Positions 42,619-50,287 of a stretch of DNA of 64,000 nucleotides are shown here, piece after piece (position 1 is the first letter of the stretch; each line of letters starts with the position of its first letter). The position numbers and the translations under genes are program-made. A model generated the notes under the pieces. It saw nothing but the letters and a program-made list of their open reading frames with translations, was not told where the DNA came from and did not search any database. The DNA is from Candidatus Avimonas narfae (GTDB lineage: Bacteria > Bacillota > Clostridia > Oscillospirales > Acutalibacteraceae), in the NCBI GenBank assembly GCA_904395335.1, contig CAJFNR010000004.1:62001-126000 (forward strand). Direction: 5' to 3'.

Positions 42619-45110
42619 AAAAAGCGCTTAACGTCCCGGTGGAGGAATTCCTGCGGCCTATGTTCGGGCCGGGGGAGAAAATCTGCCTGCGGGTATTCGA
42701 CGATAAGAAAAGCGGCTCGTTCAAGGGGGCCAAGCTGGAAACGACCCTCTCCGGCCTGCCCGGCCTCATGGATACCCTGAAAAAGCACAACGAGCAAAAC
42801 CGGGGGATCTATTTTGTAGTGAACTTCGGCGGGCATGAGGACGCGGAAATTTCCCGCGTGAACGCGCAGTTTATGGAATGCGACGACCTGCCGTTGGAGG
42901 AGCAACTCAAACAGATTGAAGCGTTTCCGCTGGTACCTTCGTTTATTGTGAAAACCCGGAAATCTCTGCATACCTACTGGCTTATCAAGGACGGCGACGT
43001 GGCGGCTTTCCGCCGGGTACAAAAGCGCCTCGCGGCCCATTTCCACGGGGATAAATCCTGTGTCAATGAGAGCCGGGTGCTGCGCCTGCCGGGCTTTAAC
43101 CACTGCAAGGAGGAGCCGGTGGCGGTGGAGTGTATCCATTTTCACCCGGAGCTTCGGTATACGCAGGCCGAACTGGAACAATATCTGCCGCCGGTTCCCG
43201 AAGAACCCGCCGCTCCTGCCGGGCCAGCGGCCAAGGGGACGCGGCAGGGGCTTTCGCTGGTCTTGCGGCGCTGCGCTTTCATGCAGCATTGTCGGGACAG
43301 CGCGGCCTCTCTCTCGGAGCACGACTGGTATGCCATGATAACCAACCTTGCGGTGTTCGAGGGCGGCGACCATGCCATCCACGAGCTGTCGGCCCTATAT
43401 CCGGGCTATACGGCGGCAGAAACGCAGGAGAAGATCCAGCATTATCTCGCCAGCGGCACCAAGCCCATCACCTGTAAGGCGATAGCGGAGAAAGGCTTTG
43501 CCTGCCCGAAACTGGCGGACGGCTCCTGTTCCTGTAAAGCCCCGGCGGCCCTCTGCTATCAGCCCATGACCCTCGACGAACTGCGGGAGGCGCTGGCCGC
43601 TTCGGAGGTATATACCTCCCCGGTGGAGGATATGAGGGCGGCCAAGCGGTTTGTGAAAGAATCCCTCTACAACATAGAACCGCTGGACGCAGGGCCGTTT
43701 ATCGAGTATGAAATAAAGGAGCATTTCCGGCTCAAACCGGCGGATACCAAGGCGCTGGCCGCTTATCATAAGGAACTGCACAAGGCGTATACCGCTAAAA
43801 AGGACGCACGGCAGGCCGCAGAGGAAAATGGCCTGCCGGAATGGTACGAGATGACCGAACGCGGCGGCCTGCGCTTCCGGCCCGGTGTTCTGGCCGATTA
43901 TCTGGCAAAGGAAGCGGCAGCCTTTTATTCGACCGGGACGTTTTACGCCTATGAGAACGGGGTGTACCGCATACGCAACGACCTGTGGGCGGCAAACAAG
44001 GTGCGAGAGTATATGATGGTCGGATCGGCGACACAAAATGCCATCACCGACTGTGCATGGCAGTGGCGAATTCAGATCGTCAAGCCGTTGGAGGAAATCA
44101 ACGCCAACCCCTTTGTTATCAATCTGAGAAACGGCCTTTACAATGTGCTGGATCGCACCCTTGCCCCGCATACTCCCACTTTTTATTCTACGGTGCAGAT
44201 TCAGGCTGCCTATAACCCGGAGGCGGAATGTCCCGCCTTTTTGAAGTATCTCCACGGCGTACTGGATGAACCGGAAATTTGTCTCATGCAGGAAATCTTG
44301 GGCTATTTTCTCGTGCCGCTGAACAAGGCGCAGAAATCCTTTGTGCTGGTGGGCGCGCCCAACGCGGGAAAATCTACGATTCTCTCGGTGGTGCAGGATA
44401 TATTGCTGGGGCGGGAAAATGTGTCGAACATCCCGTGGCAGGGGCTAGGCGACCGGTTCAACAAGGCGGAGCTGTTCGGGAAACTGGCGAATATTTTTGC
44501 CGACCTGCCCACAAAGGCCATTGAGGACAACGGCTTTTTCAAAGCGGCCACCGGCGAGGACTACATCTCGGCAGAACGCAAAAACAAAGATCCGTTCTCT
44601 TTCCGGCCTTACGCACGATTCCTGTTTAGCTGCAACGAGATCCCCCGCAACTACGGGGATCGCTCGGACGGCTTTTATCGCAGGCTCATTATCATCCGGT
44701 TTTCACATTCCGTTCCCAAGACGAAGCGCGATCCCAACCTGCTGGAAAAGCTGGCGGCGGAACGGGACGGGATTCTCATGTGGGCGCTGACTGGCCTGCA
44801 CCGGCTTATGGAGCAAAACTATCAGTTTACCGAAACGGAGGCCACGCAGGAGGAACTGCGGCGGTACAAGGTGGAGAGCAACAGCGCTCTGCTGTTTGTG
44901 GAGGAATGCTGTGTGATTTCTCCCGACGCGGTATCGGCGCGGGAAGAAGTGTTTGACCGGTATCGGGAATATTGCGTCCGGAATGGTCTTCGTGCCATGT
45001 CACAAACGAGCTTTAATCGAGATGTCGAGGGCATAGCGTCCACGATACGTCGGGCAACGGACAATGTTGCTTCCAGGCGTATATGGCGCGGCCTTGGCCT
45101 GCAAAAATGA
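42615..45110 (+). CDS. Phage primase-helicase (D5/P4-type)
   Basis: 831 residues. The N-terminal third contains a primase-polymerase-like domain (VVNFGGHEDAEI, FMECDDLPL, RLPGFNHCK). A Cys/His region with CPKLADGSCSC follows. The C-terminal third is an SF3 helicase: Walker A GAPNAGKST (580-588), Walker B-like IFADLPTK, motif C LFSCNEIPRN and arginine-finger FYRRLIIIRF. It would open and prime the phage origin. GGGAGGTG precedes ATG 42615. Immediately downstream is an AT-rich candidate origin. Confidence 0.93.
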   Translation: MKKALNVPVEEFLRPMFGPGEKICLRVFDDKKSGSFKGAKLETTLSGLPGLMDTLKKHNEQNRGIYFVVNFGGHEDAEISRVNAQFMECDDLPLEEQLKQIEAFPLVPSFIVKTRKSLHTYWLIKDGDVAAFRRVQKRLAAHFHGDKSCVNESRVLRLPGFNHCKEEPVAVECIHFHPELRYTQAELEQYLPPVPEEPAAPAGPAAKGTRQGLSLVLRRCAFMQHCRDSAASLSEHDWYAMITNLAVFEGGDHAIHELSALYPGYTAAETQEKIQHYLASGTKPITCKAIAEKGFACPKLADGSCSCKAPAALCYQPMTLDELREALAASEVYTSPVEDMRAAKRFVKESLYNIEPLDAGPFIEYEIKEHFRLKPADTKALAAYHKELHKAYTAKKDARQAAEENGLPEWYEMTERGGLRFRPGVLADYLAKEAAAFYSTGTFYAYENGVYRIRNDLWAANKVREYMMVGSATQNAITDCAWQWRIQIVKPLEEINANPFVINLRNGLYNVLDRTLAPHTPTFYSTVQIQAAYNPEAECPAFLKYLHGVLDEPEICLMQEILGYFLVPLNKAQKSFVLVGAPNAGKSTILSVVQDILLGRENVSNIPWQGLGDRFNKAELFGKLANIFADLPTKAIEDNGFFKAATGEDYISAERKNKDPFSFRPYARFLFSCNEIPRNYGDRSDGFYRRLIIIRFSHSVPKTKRDPNLLEKLAAERDGILMWALTGLHRLMEQNYQFTETEATQEELRRYKVESNSALLFVEECCVISPDAVSAREEVFDRYREYCVRNGLRAMSQTSFNRDVEGIASTIRRATDNVASRRIWRGLGLQK

Positions 45111-45114
45111 AAAG

Positions 45115-45228
45115 TGACGGGTTTGACGGGTGTTGTTCATCTCTCTTATATAGGACAACCAAGGGTGAGTTAAAATAAAAATAAAGATAATATATATAGC
45201 AACTCACTTTTTCTCGTCAAACCCGTCA
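45115..45228 (+). other. Candidate origin of replication
   Basis: A perfect 14-base inverted repeat (TGACGGGTTTGACG at 45115, complement at 45215) frames an AT-rich core of roughly 30 bases. A smaller repeat GTGAGTT/AACTCAC (45175-45207) nests inside. GACGGGT occurs twice in a row and again inverted, like iterons. The location directly behind the primase-helicase fits an origin. A terminator role is less likely because the loop is long. Confidence 0.5.
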
Positions 45229-45250
45229 TGTTATGACGGAGGTACTCATG

Positions 45251-45538
45251 ATGGAAAAAGATATTGTGGCCGCGATCCTGCGGCTTCTCAAAAAACGTCC
45301 CCGGTGCTTTGCATGGAAAACCCACGGCGGGATGTACGGCACAGCGGGAATCCCGGATATAATCGCCTGCATGGGTGGGCGGTTCGTGGCGCTGGAAGTC
45401 AAGCAGCCCGGCGGGAAACCCACCCGCCTGCAGGAGATCACCCTCGGCAAAATACGGGAAGCTGGCGGTATCGCCGCTGTGGTTACGTCGGTGGAGGAGG
45501 CAAAACAGACCCTTGTTGAGAAAGGAGGTGCCGCATGA
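45251..45538 (+). CDS. VRR-NUC domain nuclease
   Basis: 95 residues: GMYGTAGIPDIIACMGGRF followed by ALEVKQPGGKPT gives the D...ExK catalytic pattern of VRR-NUC nucleases, which often cut branched DNA in phage replication modules. I chose ATG 45251 (GGAGGT spaced 7 bases); 45248 or 45233 are possible. It overlaps the next gene by four bases. Confidence 0.9.
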   Translation: MEKDIVAAILRLLKKRPRCFAWKTHGGMYGTAGIPDIIACMGGRFVALEVKQPGGKPTRLQEITLGKIREAGGIAAVVTSVEEAKQTLVEKGGAA

Positions 45539-45954
45539 CGGCGAAAGATTATCTCAGCCAAGCCTACCGGCTCGACCAGCGGATCAACAGCAAGCTGGAA
45601 CAGGTTTGCAGCCTGCGGACTTTAGCGACCAAGGCGACCTCTACGATCTCGGACACACCACCCAGCGGGAGCCGGAACGTAAAGACGATGGAAAGCATTG
45701 TGGTGAAAATCGTGGACTTGGAAAACGAGCTGAACGAGGATATTGATACCCTCGTCGATCTCAACCGGGAAATCGTGGGCATTATTAAGAAAATCGACAA
45801 CCCGGAATTTCAGACGCTTTTAGAGCTGCGGTATTTATGCTTCCATTCATGGGAGCGCGTGGCGGTCGAGATGGGCTACGACCTGCGGTACATACACAAG
45901 CTGCACCATAAGGCGCTGGCGAAATGCTCCGCCTTTATCCCGGCTCAGAAATAA
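45535..45954 (+). CDS. DUF1492 phage regulator
   Basis: 139 residues: a helical N-terminus (YLSQAYRLDQRINSKLEQV), then a sigma-4-like HTH (LLELRYLCFHSWERVAVEMG, then YDLRYIHKLHHKAL). DUF1492 proteins sit before the packaging genes in many Gram-positive phages and probably switch on late genes. ATGA overlap with the VRR-NUC gene; closed by a terminator. Confidence 0.86.
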   Translation: MTAKDYLSQAYRLDQRINSKLEQVCSLRTLATKATSTISDTPPSGSRNVKTMESIVVKIVDLENELNEDIDTLVDLNREIVGIIKKIDNPEFQTLLELRYLCFHSWERVAVEMGYDLRYIHKLHHKALAKCSAFIPAQK

Positions 45955-45960
45955 AGAAAA

Positions 45961-45999
45961 CCGGTGCGTACCTGAAAAAGGTGTGCACCGGAAATTTTC
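45961..45999 (+). terminator. Terminator after the replication block
   Basis: CCGGTGCGTACCT pairs with AGGTGTGCACCGG using two G-U pairs, then AAATTTTCT. The short gap that follows (46000-46136) is AT-rich with TATAAT at 46060, a possible late promoter. Confidence 0.75.
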
Positions 46000-46136
46000 T
46001 GTTTTTGCGAAAGAGGACACTAAAGGACATAGAAAGACACTGTTACAATCTGATAATATTATAATAGCCAAAAAATAGAGGATAGCCGCCGGGGGTTCCG
46101 GCGGTTTTCTTCTGCCCTGAAAGGAGGCGGCAGCCT

Positions 46137-46490
46137 GTGCCCTATAAACCCAAGCGCCCCTGTTCCTATCCCGGCTGCCCGCTTCTCACCAGCGGGCGAT
46201 ATTGCGAGGAGCACCAGCGGCTCGTCACGGCGCGATATAACAAATATGAGCGCGATCCAGCCAGTAAGCGGCGATATGGCCGGGCATGGAAGCGCATCCG
46301 CGACCGGTACATATCCGCCCATCCGTTGTGCGAGAGGTGCCAGCGGGCCGGAAAAACTGTCCCCGCCGAGGAAGTCCACCATATTCTGCCGCTTTCCAAG
46401 GGCGGCACCCATGTGGAGGATAATTTGATGTCCCTGTGCCACAGGTGCCATTCCGAGATTACCGCCCGCGAGGGTGGCCGGTGGGGCTGA
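46137..46490 (+). CDS. HNH endonuclease of the packaging module
   Basis: 117 residues: an N-terminal Cys-rich finger (CSYPGCPLLTSGRYCEEH) and an HNH domain (CERCQRAG, EVHHILPLSKGGTHVEDNLM, CHRCHSEIT). Phages of this type carry such an HNH nuclease next to the terminase, where it helps cut concatemers at cos ends. The GTG start follows AAAGGAGGCGGCAGCCT. Confidence 0.92.
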   Translation: MPYKPKRPCSYPGCPLLTSGRYCEEHQRLVTARYNKYERDPASKRRYGRAWKRIRDRYISAHPLCERCQRAGKTVPAEEVHHILPLSKGGTHVEDNLMSLCHRCHSEITAREGGRWG

Positions 46491-46519
46491 AAATTCTTTT
46501 CAGAATAAGCGAAAAAGGC

Positions 46520-46547
46520 TTGTAATCACCCACCCGTTTGGTAAGCT
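46520..46547 (+). promoter_or_regulatory. Element-type promoter, copy 4
   Basis: TTGTAA-N16-TAAGCT followed by GTCAGCACATCAAA. Reads into the 97-residue protein gene 30 bases downstream. Confidence 0.7.
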
Positions 46548-46576
46548 GTCAGCACATCAAACGAGGAGGCGCTATT

Positions 46577-46870
46577 ATGAAGATTACAAGTAAAAAGCTC
46601 GGCCAGTATCCTTGGTGGGAAGGAACGATTGAAGGCTATCATTTTCAGGCGGCGGTCTACGACGAGCCTTCGGAGTATGGTATCAACGAAGGCCGCACCA
46701 GCAAGCTCATGGTATGGGATGAGGCGGAACGGCGGCGGACGCGGAATATATTCAGCGCCGCCATAATGAACTATGACCGGGGCTGGGATATTAAACCCAA
46801 GGTACAACATAAAGCGTTGATAGACGAGCTGGTTTCTTTTCTGGAAAACCTTCCAGCATACGAAGAATAG
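46577..46870 (+). CDS. Small accessory protein of mobile elements
   Basis: 97 residues, soluble; family not certain. The pattern WWEGTIEGYHFQAAVYDEPS, then GRTSKLMVWDE, is one I have seen only in clostridial phages and integrative elements. CGAGGAGGC precedes ATG 46577. It has its own element-type promoter and terminator between the HNH and small terminase genes, so it is expressed separately from the packaging operon. Confidence 0.75.
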   Translation: MKITSKKLGQYPWWEGTIEGYHFQAAVYDEPSEYGINEGRTSKLMVWDEAERRRTRNIFSAAIMNYDRGWDIKPKVQHKALIDELVSFLENLPAYEE

Positions 46871-46879
46871 CAGACTGCG

Positions 46880-46911
46880 ACCGTCACCCGAAACCGGGCG
46901 GTGGTTTTTTG
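46880..46911 (+). terminator. Terminator after the 97-residue protein gene
   Basis: ACCGTCACCCG pairs with CGGGCGGTGGT (one mismatch) and leads into TTTTTT. Confidence 0.8.
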
Positions 46912-47039
46912 TTGTCCCGGAGGGGGTAAGCAAATCTCTACATTGTGTGAAATGTGTAGCGGGCGTGGGGTATCGCGCAAAAAAATCCCGGTTCAAAGGG
47001 GGGATTAAAGATTTTCGAGGAAGGAAGTGAACAAAAGGC

Positions 47040-47603
47040 ATGGCAAAAGATGGAACCAACCGAGGCGGCAGACGTGTCCGTGCCGGAGATAAGCCGGACG
47101 CTTTGGTGGATAAAATCGCCGCTGGGCGTAAGGCGCAGATTATAGAGCCGCCCATCACGGAGCTGGACGGCGACGGCCTGGAAGGGACTGCCCTTTCCGG
47201 GGCAGATATGCCGAACCCCAGCGAATATTTGAGTGCCAGACAGCGCGACGGGAAACCCCTCGGCGCTGATTTGATATACACCGAAACCTGGGACTGGCTG
47301 CAAGCCAGAGGCTGCGAAAAGCTCGTCAATCCCCGGCTGCTGGAAGCCTACGCGCAGGCGTTTGCCCGCTTCATCCAATGCGAGGAAGCGATCAGCACCT
47401 ATGGCCTGCTGGGGAAACACCCCACCACCGGCGGCGCGATCACCAGCCCCTTTGTGCAGATGTCGCAGTCGTTCCAGAAGCAGGCCAACCTTTTGTGGTA
47501 TGAGCTGTTCGATATCGTCAAGCAGAACTGTACCACCGCCTTTGTGGGCAACCCGCAGGACGATATGATGGAACGGCTGCTCTCGACCCGGCGCGGCAGT
47601 TAA
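47040..47603 (+). CDS. Phage terminase small subunit (P27-type)
   Basis: 187 residues. The middle and C-terminus (WLQARGCEKLVNPRLLEAYA, ARFIQCEEAI, SPFVQMSQSFQKQANLLWYE) match P27-family small terminases, which recognise the packaging site and recruit the large subunit. The large subunit lies 8 kb further on, separated by DNA-modification and accessory genes. GAGGAAGGAAG precedes the ATG. Confidence 0.86.
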   Translation: MAKDGTNRGGRRVRAGDKPDALVDKIAAGRKAQIIEPPITELDGDGLEGTALSGADMPNPSEYLSARQRDGKPLGADLIYTETWDWLQARGCEKLVNPRLLEAYAQAFARFIQCEEAISTYGLLGKHPTTGGAITSPFVQMSQSFQKQANLLWYELFDIVKQNCTTAFVGNPQDDMMERLLSTRRGS

Positions 47604-47630
47604 AAGATAATTTTAAGTTTGGAGGCCCCT

Positions 47631-48218
47631 ATGAATATTTTACAGCTTCCTTTATCGGAGGTTCATCCATACAAAAATAATCCCCGGAAAAACGATAAGG
47701 CTGTGGACGCGGTGGCGGAGAGTATCAAGCAATACGGCTTTCTCGTGCCGCTGGTGATTTCCAAGGAGCGCGAGATCATTACCGGTCACACGCGATACCG
47801 GGCCGCGAAAAAGCTGGGCCTTGCCTCTGTCCCCTGCATTCTGGCCGACGAGCTGACACCGGAGCAGGTCAAGGCGTTCCGGCTGGTGGATAACAAGGTG
47901 GGCGAGCTGGCCGAGTGGGACGTGGAGCTTCTTCCTTTGGAACTGGCGGACATAGCCGCCGATTTGTCGGCATTTGGATTTGAAACCGTTTCCGAGGACG
48001 ATTTCGGCGAGGCATTTACGCTGGATTCCGGTGAAAAAAAGCCGTTCCAGCAAATCAGCCTCACCCTCCACGACGAGCAGGCCAAGCTGATCCTCGCCTG
48101 CATTGATTACGTCCATAAAAACGGCGAGGTCAAAGAAACCTATGGCAACGAAAACACGAAAGGCAACGGCGTGTATGAGGTGGTGCGACAATGGGCCGCG
48201 CAAAGGAAATTACTCTAA
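47631..48218 (+). CDS. ParB-like nuclease/DNA-binding domain protein
   Basis: 195 residues. ParB N-domain: NNPRKNDKAVDAVAESIKQY, VPLVIS, ITGHTRYRAAKKLG, ADELTPEQVKAFRLVDNK. Stand-alone ParB-like proteins in phages are commonly paired with DNA methyltransferases or DNA modification enzymes. GGAGG lies 5 bases before ATG 47631. Its end overlaps the first Mom-like gene by 28 bases. Confidence 0.9.
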   Translation: MNILQLPLSEVHPYKNNPRKNDKAVDAVAESIKQYGFLVPLVISKEREIITGHTRYRAAKKLGLASVPCILADELTPEQVKAFRLVDNKVGELAEWDVELLPLELADIAADLSAFGFETVSEDDFGEAFTLDSGEKKPFQQISLTLHDEQAKLILACIDYVHKNGEVKETYGNENTKGNGVYEVVRQWAAQRKLL

Positions 48219-49033
48219 GGGTGATCCCCGGCAGTATCGCCAACCCTTTTGTGCGCCGCCACCATTACAGCGGTAAAGTCGTCAATAACAGCAGCCTGCA
48301 TTTTGGGGTGTTTCTCGACGGCCAGCTCCATGGGGTGATGAGCTACGGCCCCAGCCTCAACAAACGGGTGATCCTGCCGCTGGTAAAGGATACCGGCTGG
48401 AACGAATATCTGGAACTCAACCGCATGGCCTTTGACAGCTATCTTCCCCGGAACAGCGAAAGCCGGGCCATTTCTATGAGCATTCGGCTTTTGAAGAAAT
48501 ATGCGCCCCATGTAAAGTGGATTGTGAGCTTTGCGGACGCTTGTTCCTGCGGGGATGGAGCGATCTATCGAGCCAGCAATTTCATATTGACCGGCATGAA
48601 GGAAAACGAGGCGCTCTGCCTGCTGCCGGACGGCACCAAAATTCACAAGCTGACGCTGGAATCCCAGCCGACCATGCCCCGACCGGAGTTGGGCGGTCGC
48701 ACCTTCTTTGATGTAACCGGCGGGAAATTCAGCTTCAAGGCGTATCTGGAAGCCGCCAATGCTACGCTGCTGCCGGGCTACCAGCTCCGGTATATCTACT
48801 TCATAGATAAGCGTAAGCGCCGGGATCTGACGGTGCCGGAGATTCCATTCTCCCGGATCGACGAGTTGGGAGCCGGAATGTACCGGGGCGAAAAAATTAC
48901 CGTGGCAGAACGCCATGTGGGAAAGGAGGCCGAAGATGGGTCGGGCAAAAGAAATTGTGATGAAGGTCATCCCCGCCAAGGTGGCGATCCCCTTCATCAA
49001 GACCTACCATTACAGCGGGAAGGTTGTCAATAA
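48191..49033 (+). CDS. Mom-like DNA adenine modification protein, copy 1
   Basis: 280 residues. HHYSGKVVNNSSLHFGVFLD, ELNRMAFDSYLPRNSESRAI, SFADACSCGDGAIYRASNF and LRYIYFID are diagnostic of the Mom family, related to GNAT acyltransferases; phage Mu Mom converts adenine to a methylcarbamoyl derivative and blocks restriction enzymes. The last ~30 residues read through the start of copy 2 and are not part of the conserved domain. GAGGTGG precedes the ATG. Confidence 0.88.
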   Translation: MGRAKEITLRVIPGSIANPFVRRHHYSGKVVNNSSLHFGVFLDGQLHGVMSYGPSLNKRVILPLVKDTGWNEYLELNRMAFDSYLPRNSESRAISMSIRLLKKYAPHVKWIVSFADACSCGDGAIYRASNFILTGMKENEALCLLPDGTKIHKLTLESQPTMPRPELGGRTFFDVTGGKFSFKAYLEAANATLLPGYQLRYIYFIDKRKRRDLTVPEIPFSRIDELGAGMYRGEKITVAERHVGKEAEDGSGKRNCDEGHPRQGGDPLHQDLPLQREGCQ

Positions 49034-49682
49034 CAGCAGCCTGCATTTCGGGGTGTTTCTGGATAACCAGCTTCACGGGGTGATGTCCTACGGCCCCAGC
49101 CTCGACAAGTCAAAGATTATCGGTCTGGTGAAGGATACCGGCTGGAATGAATTTCTTGAACTTAACCGTATGGCCTTTGACAGCTACTTGCCCCGCAATT
49201 CTGAGAGCCGGGCTATCGCCATGAGCCTGCGGCTGATAAAAAAATACGCGCCGCAGATTAAATGGGTGATCTCCTTTGCGGACGCCTGTTCCTGCGGGGA
49301 CGGCACCATCTACCGGGCCAGCAACTTTGTGTTGACCGGCATCAAGGAAAACCTGAACCTTGCCGAGCTGCCGGACGGCACCCGCGTCCACAAAATGACG
49401 CTGGCAAGCAACCCCACCTCTCCCCGCAAGGAGCTGGGGGGACTTTCCTTTTTTGACGTGACCGGCGGCACCTATAATTTCAAGAAATATCTGGACTATG
49501 TGGGGGCCACGCCGATCCCCGGCTTCCAGCTCCGGTATATTTACTTTATCGACCGGAGCAAGCGGCAGGATTTGACCGTGCCGGAGATTCCATTTTCCAA
49601 AATCGACGAGCTGGGCGCGGGTATGTATAAGGGCGAGAAAATTTCGCAGGCCCAGCGCCACAGCAAGGGAACGCCGGAGTAG
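48936..49682 (+). CDS. Mom-like DNA adenine modification protein, copy 2
   Basis: 248 residues, a close paralogue of the preceding gene over the full length (same YHYSGKVVNNSSLHFGVF, NRMAFDSYLPRNSESRAI and SFADACSCGDG segments). GGAGG lies 6 bases before ATG 48936, inside the 3' end of copy 1. The pair probably arose by tandem duplication. The two may modify different sites or form a heterodimer. Confidence 0.88.
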   Translation: MGRAKEIVMKVIPAKVAIPFIKTYHYSGKVVNNSSLHFGVFLDNQLHGVMSYGPSLDKSKIIGLVKDTGWNEFLELNRMAFDSYLPRNSESRAIAMSLRLIKKYAPQIKWVISFADACSCGDGTIYRASNFVLTGIKENLNLAELPDGTRVHKMTLASNPTSPRKELGGLSFFDVTGGTYNFKKYLDYVGATPIPGFQLRYIYFIDRSKRQDLTVPEIPFSKIDELGAGMYKGEKISQAQRHSKGTPE

Positions 49683-49782
49683 CTTCCGGCATATATGCGC
49701 GGGTAGGCTAACAGCAGACCGCCCACCATCCGGTGGGAAGCGGCGGTGCAACCCCGTCCTCCGCGCTCCAAAAATAATGCCC

Positions 49783-49811
49783 TTGCTTTTCGGCGGTGTG
49801 CAGGGTAAGCT
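49783..49811 (+). promoter_or_regulatory. Element-type promoter, copy 5
   Basis: TTGCTT-N17-TAAGCT followed by GTCCTCACAT. The spacer contains GGCGGTGTGCAGGG, closely like copies 6 and 7. Confidence 0.75.
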
Positions 49812-49843
49812 GTCCTCACATTCTGAAAGCGAGGGGTTTTTAT

Positions 49844-50287
49844 ATGAGCAAAAGCTATTTGAAGATCGGCAGCTATACGCCGGAAACCAAAGACGCCGAG
49901 GCCGATATTGACCGGGAATATTACCGGCAGGGCTGGGTTGTAAAGGACGAGGAGGCGTTCCTCCTCCACCCGGATCGGGTGTGCTATGTGCCGGAGCTTT
50001 CCGACACAGCCTATACACGGGAAGATTTTATGGGCCTGTGCAACGAGCAGGAGAAATTTGCCGCCGAGTGCTTCTATGCGGTGGACTGGCAGCACCCGGA
50101 AACATGGATTGACGAGCAGTACAAGTATGACGAGTGGGGCCGGTGCGAACGCTGCCAGCAGATTTACGACGTGGGAGGCGAGCCTTGCCCCTGTCCTATA
50201 TGCGGAACGCCCCCGGAGGGTGATGAAGGAGAACAAGATGGAGATACGAAAGGTAGAGGCTGCTCGGCTGAATCCGGCGGCATATAA
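49844..50287 (+). CDS. Accessory protein with C-terminal zinc ribbon
   Basis: 147 residues, not recognised. The C-terminal Cys4 ribbon (CERCQQIY...CPCPICG) is clear; the N-terminus is rich in Tyr, Glu and Asp. GCGAGGGG precedes ATG 49844. Its end overlaps the methyltransferase gene by 50 bases, suggesting coupled expression from the element-type promoter. Confidence 0.75.
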   Translation: MSKSYLKIGSYTPETKDAEADIDREYYRQGWVVKDEEAFLLHPDRVCYVPELSDTAYTREDFMGLCNEQEKFAAECFYAVDWQHPETWIDEQYKYDEWGRCERCQQIYDVGGEPCPCPICGTPPEGDEGEQDGDTKGRGCSAESGGI

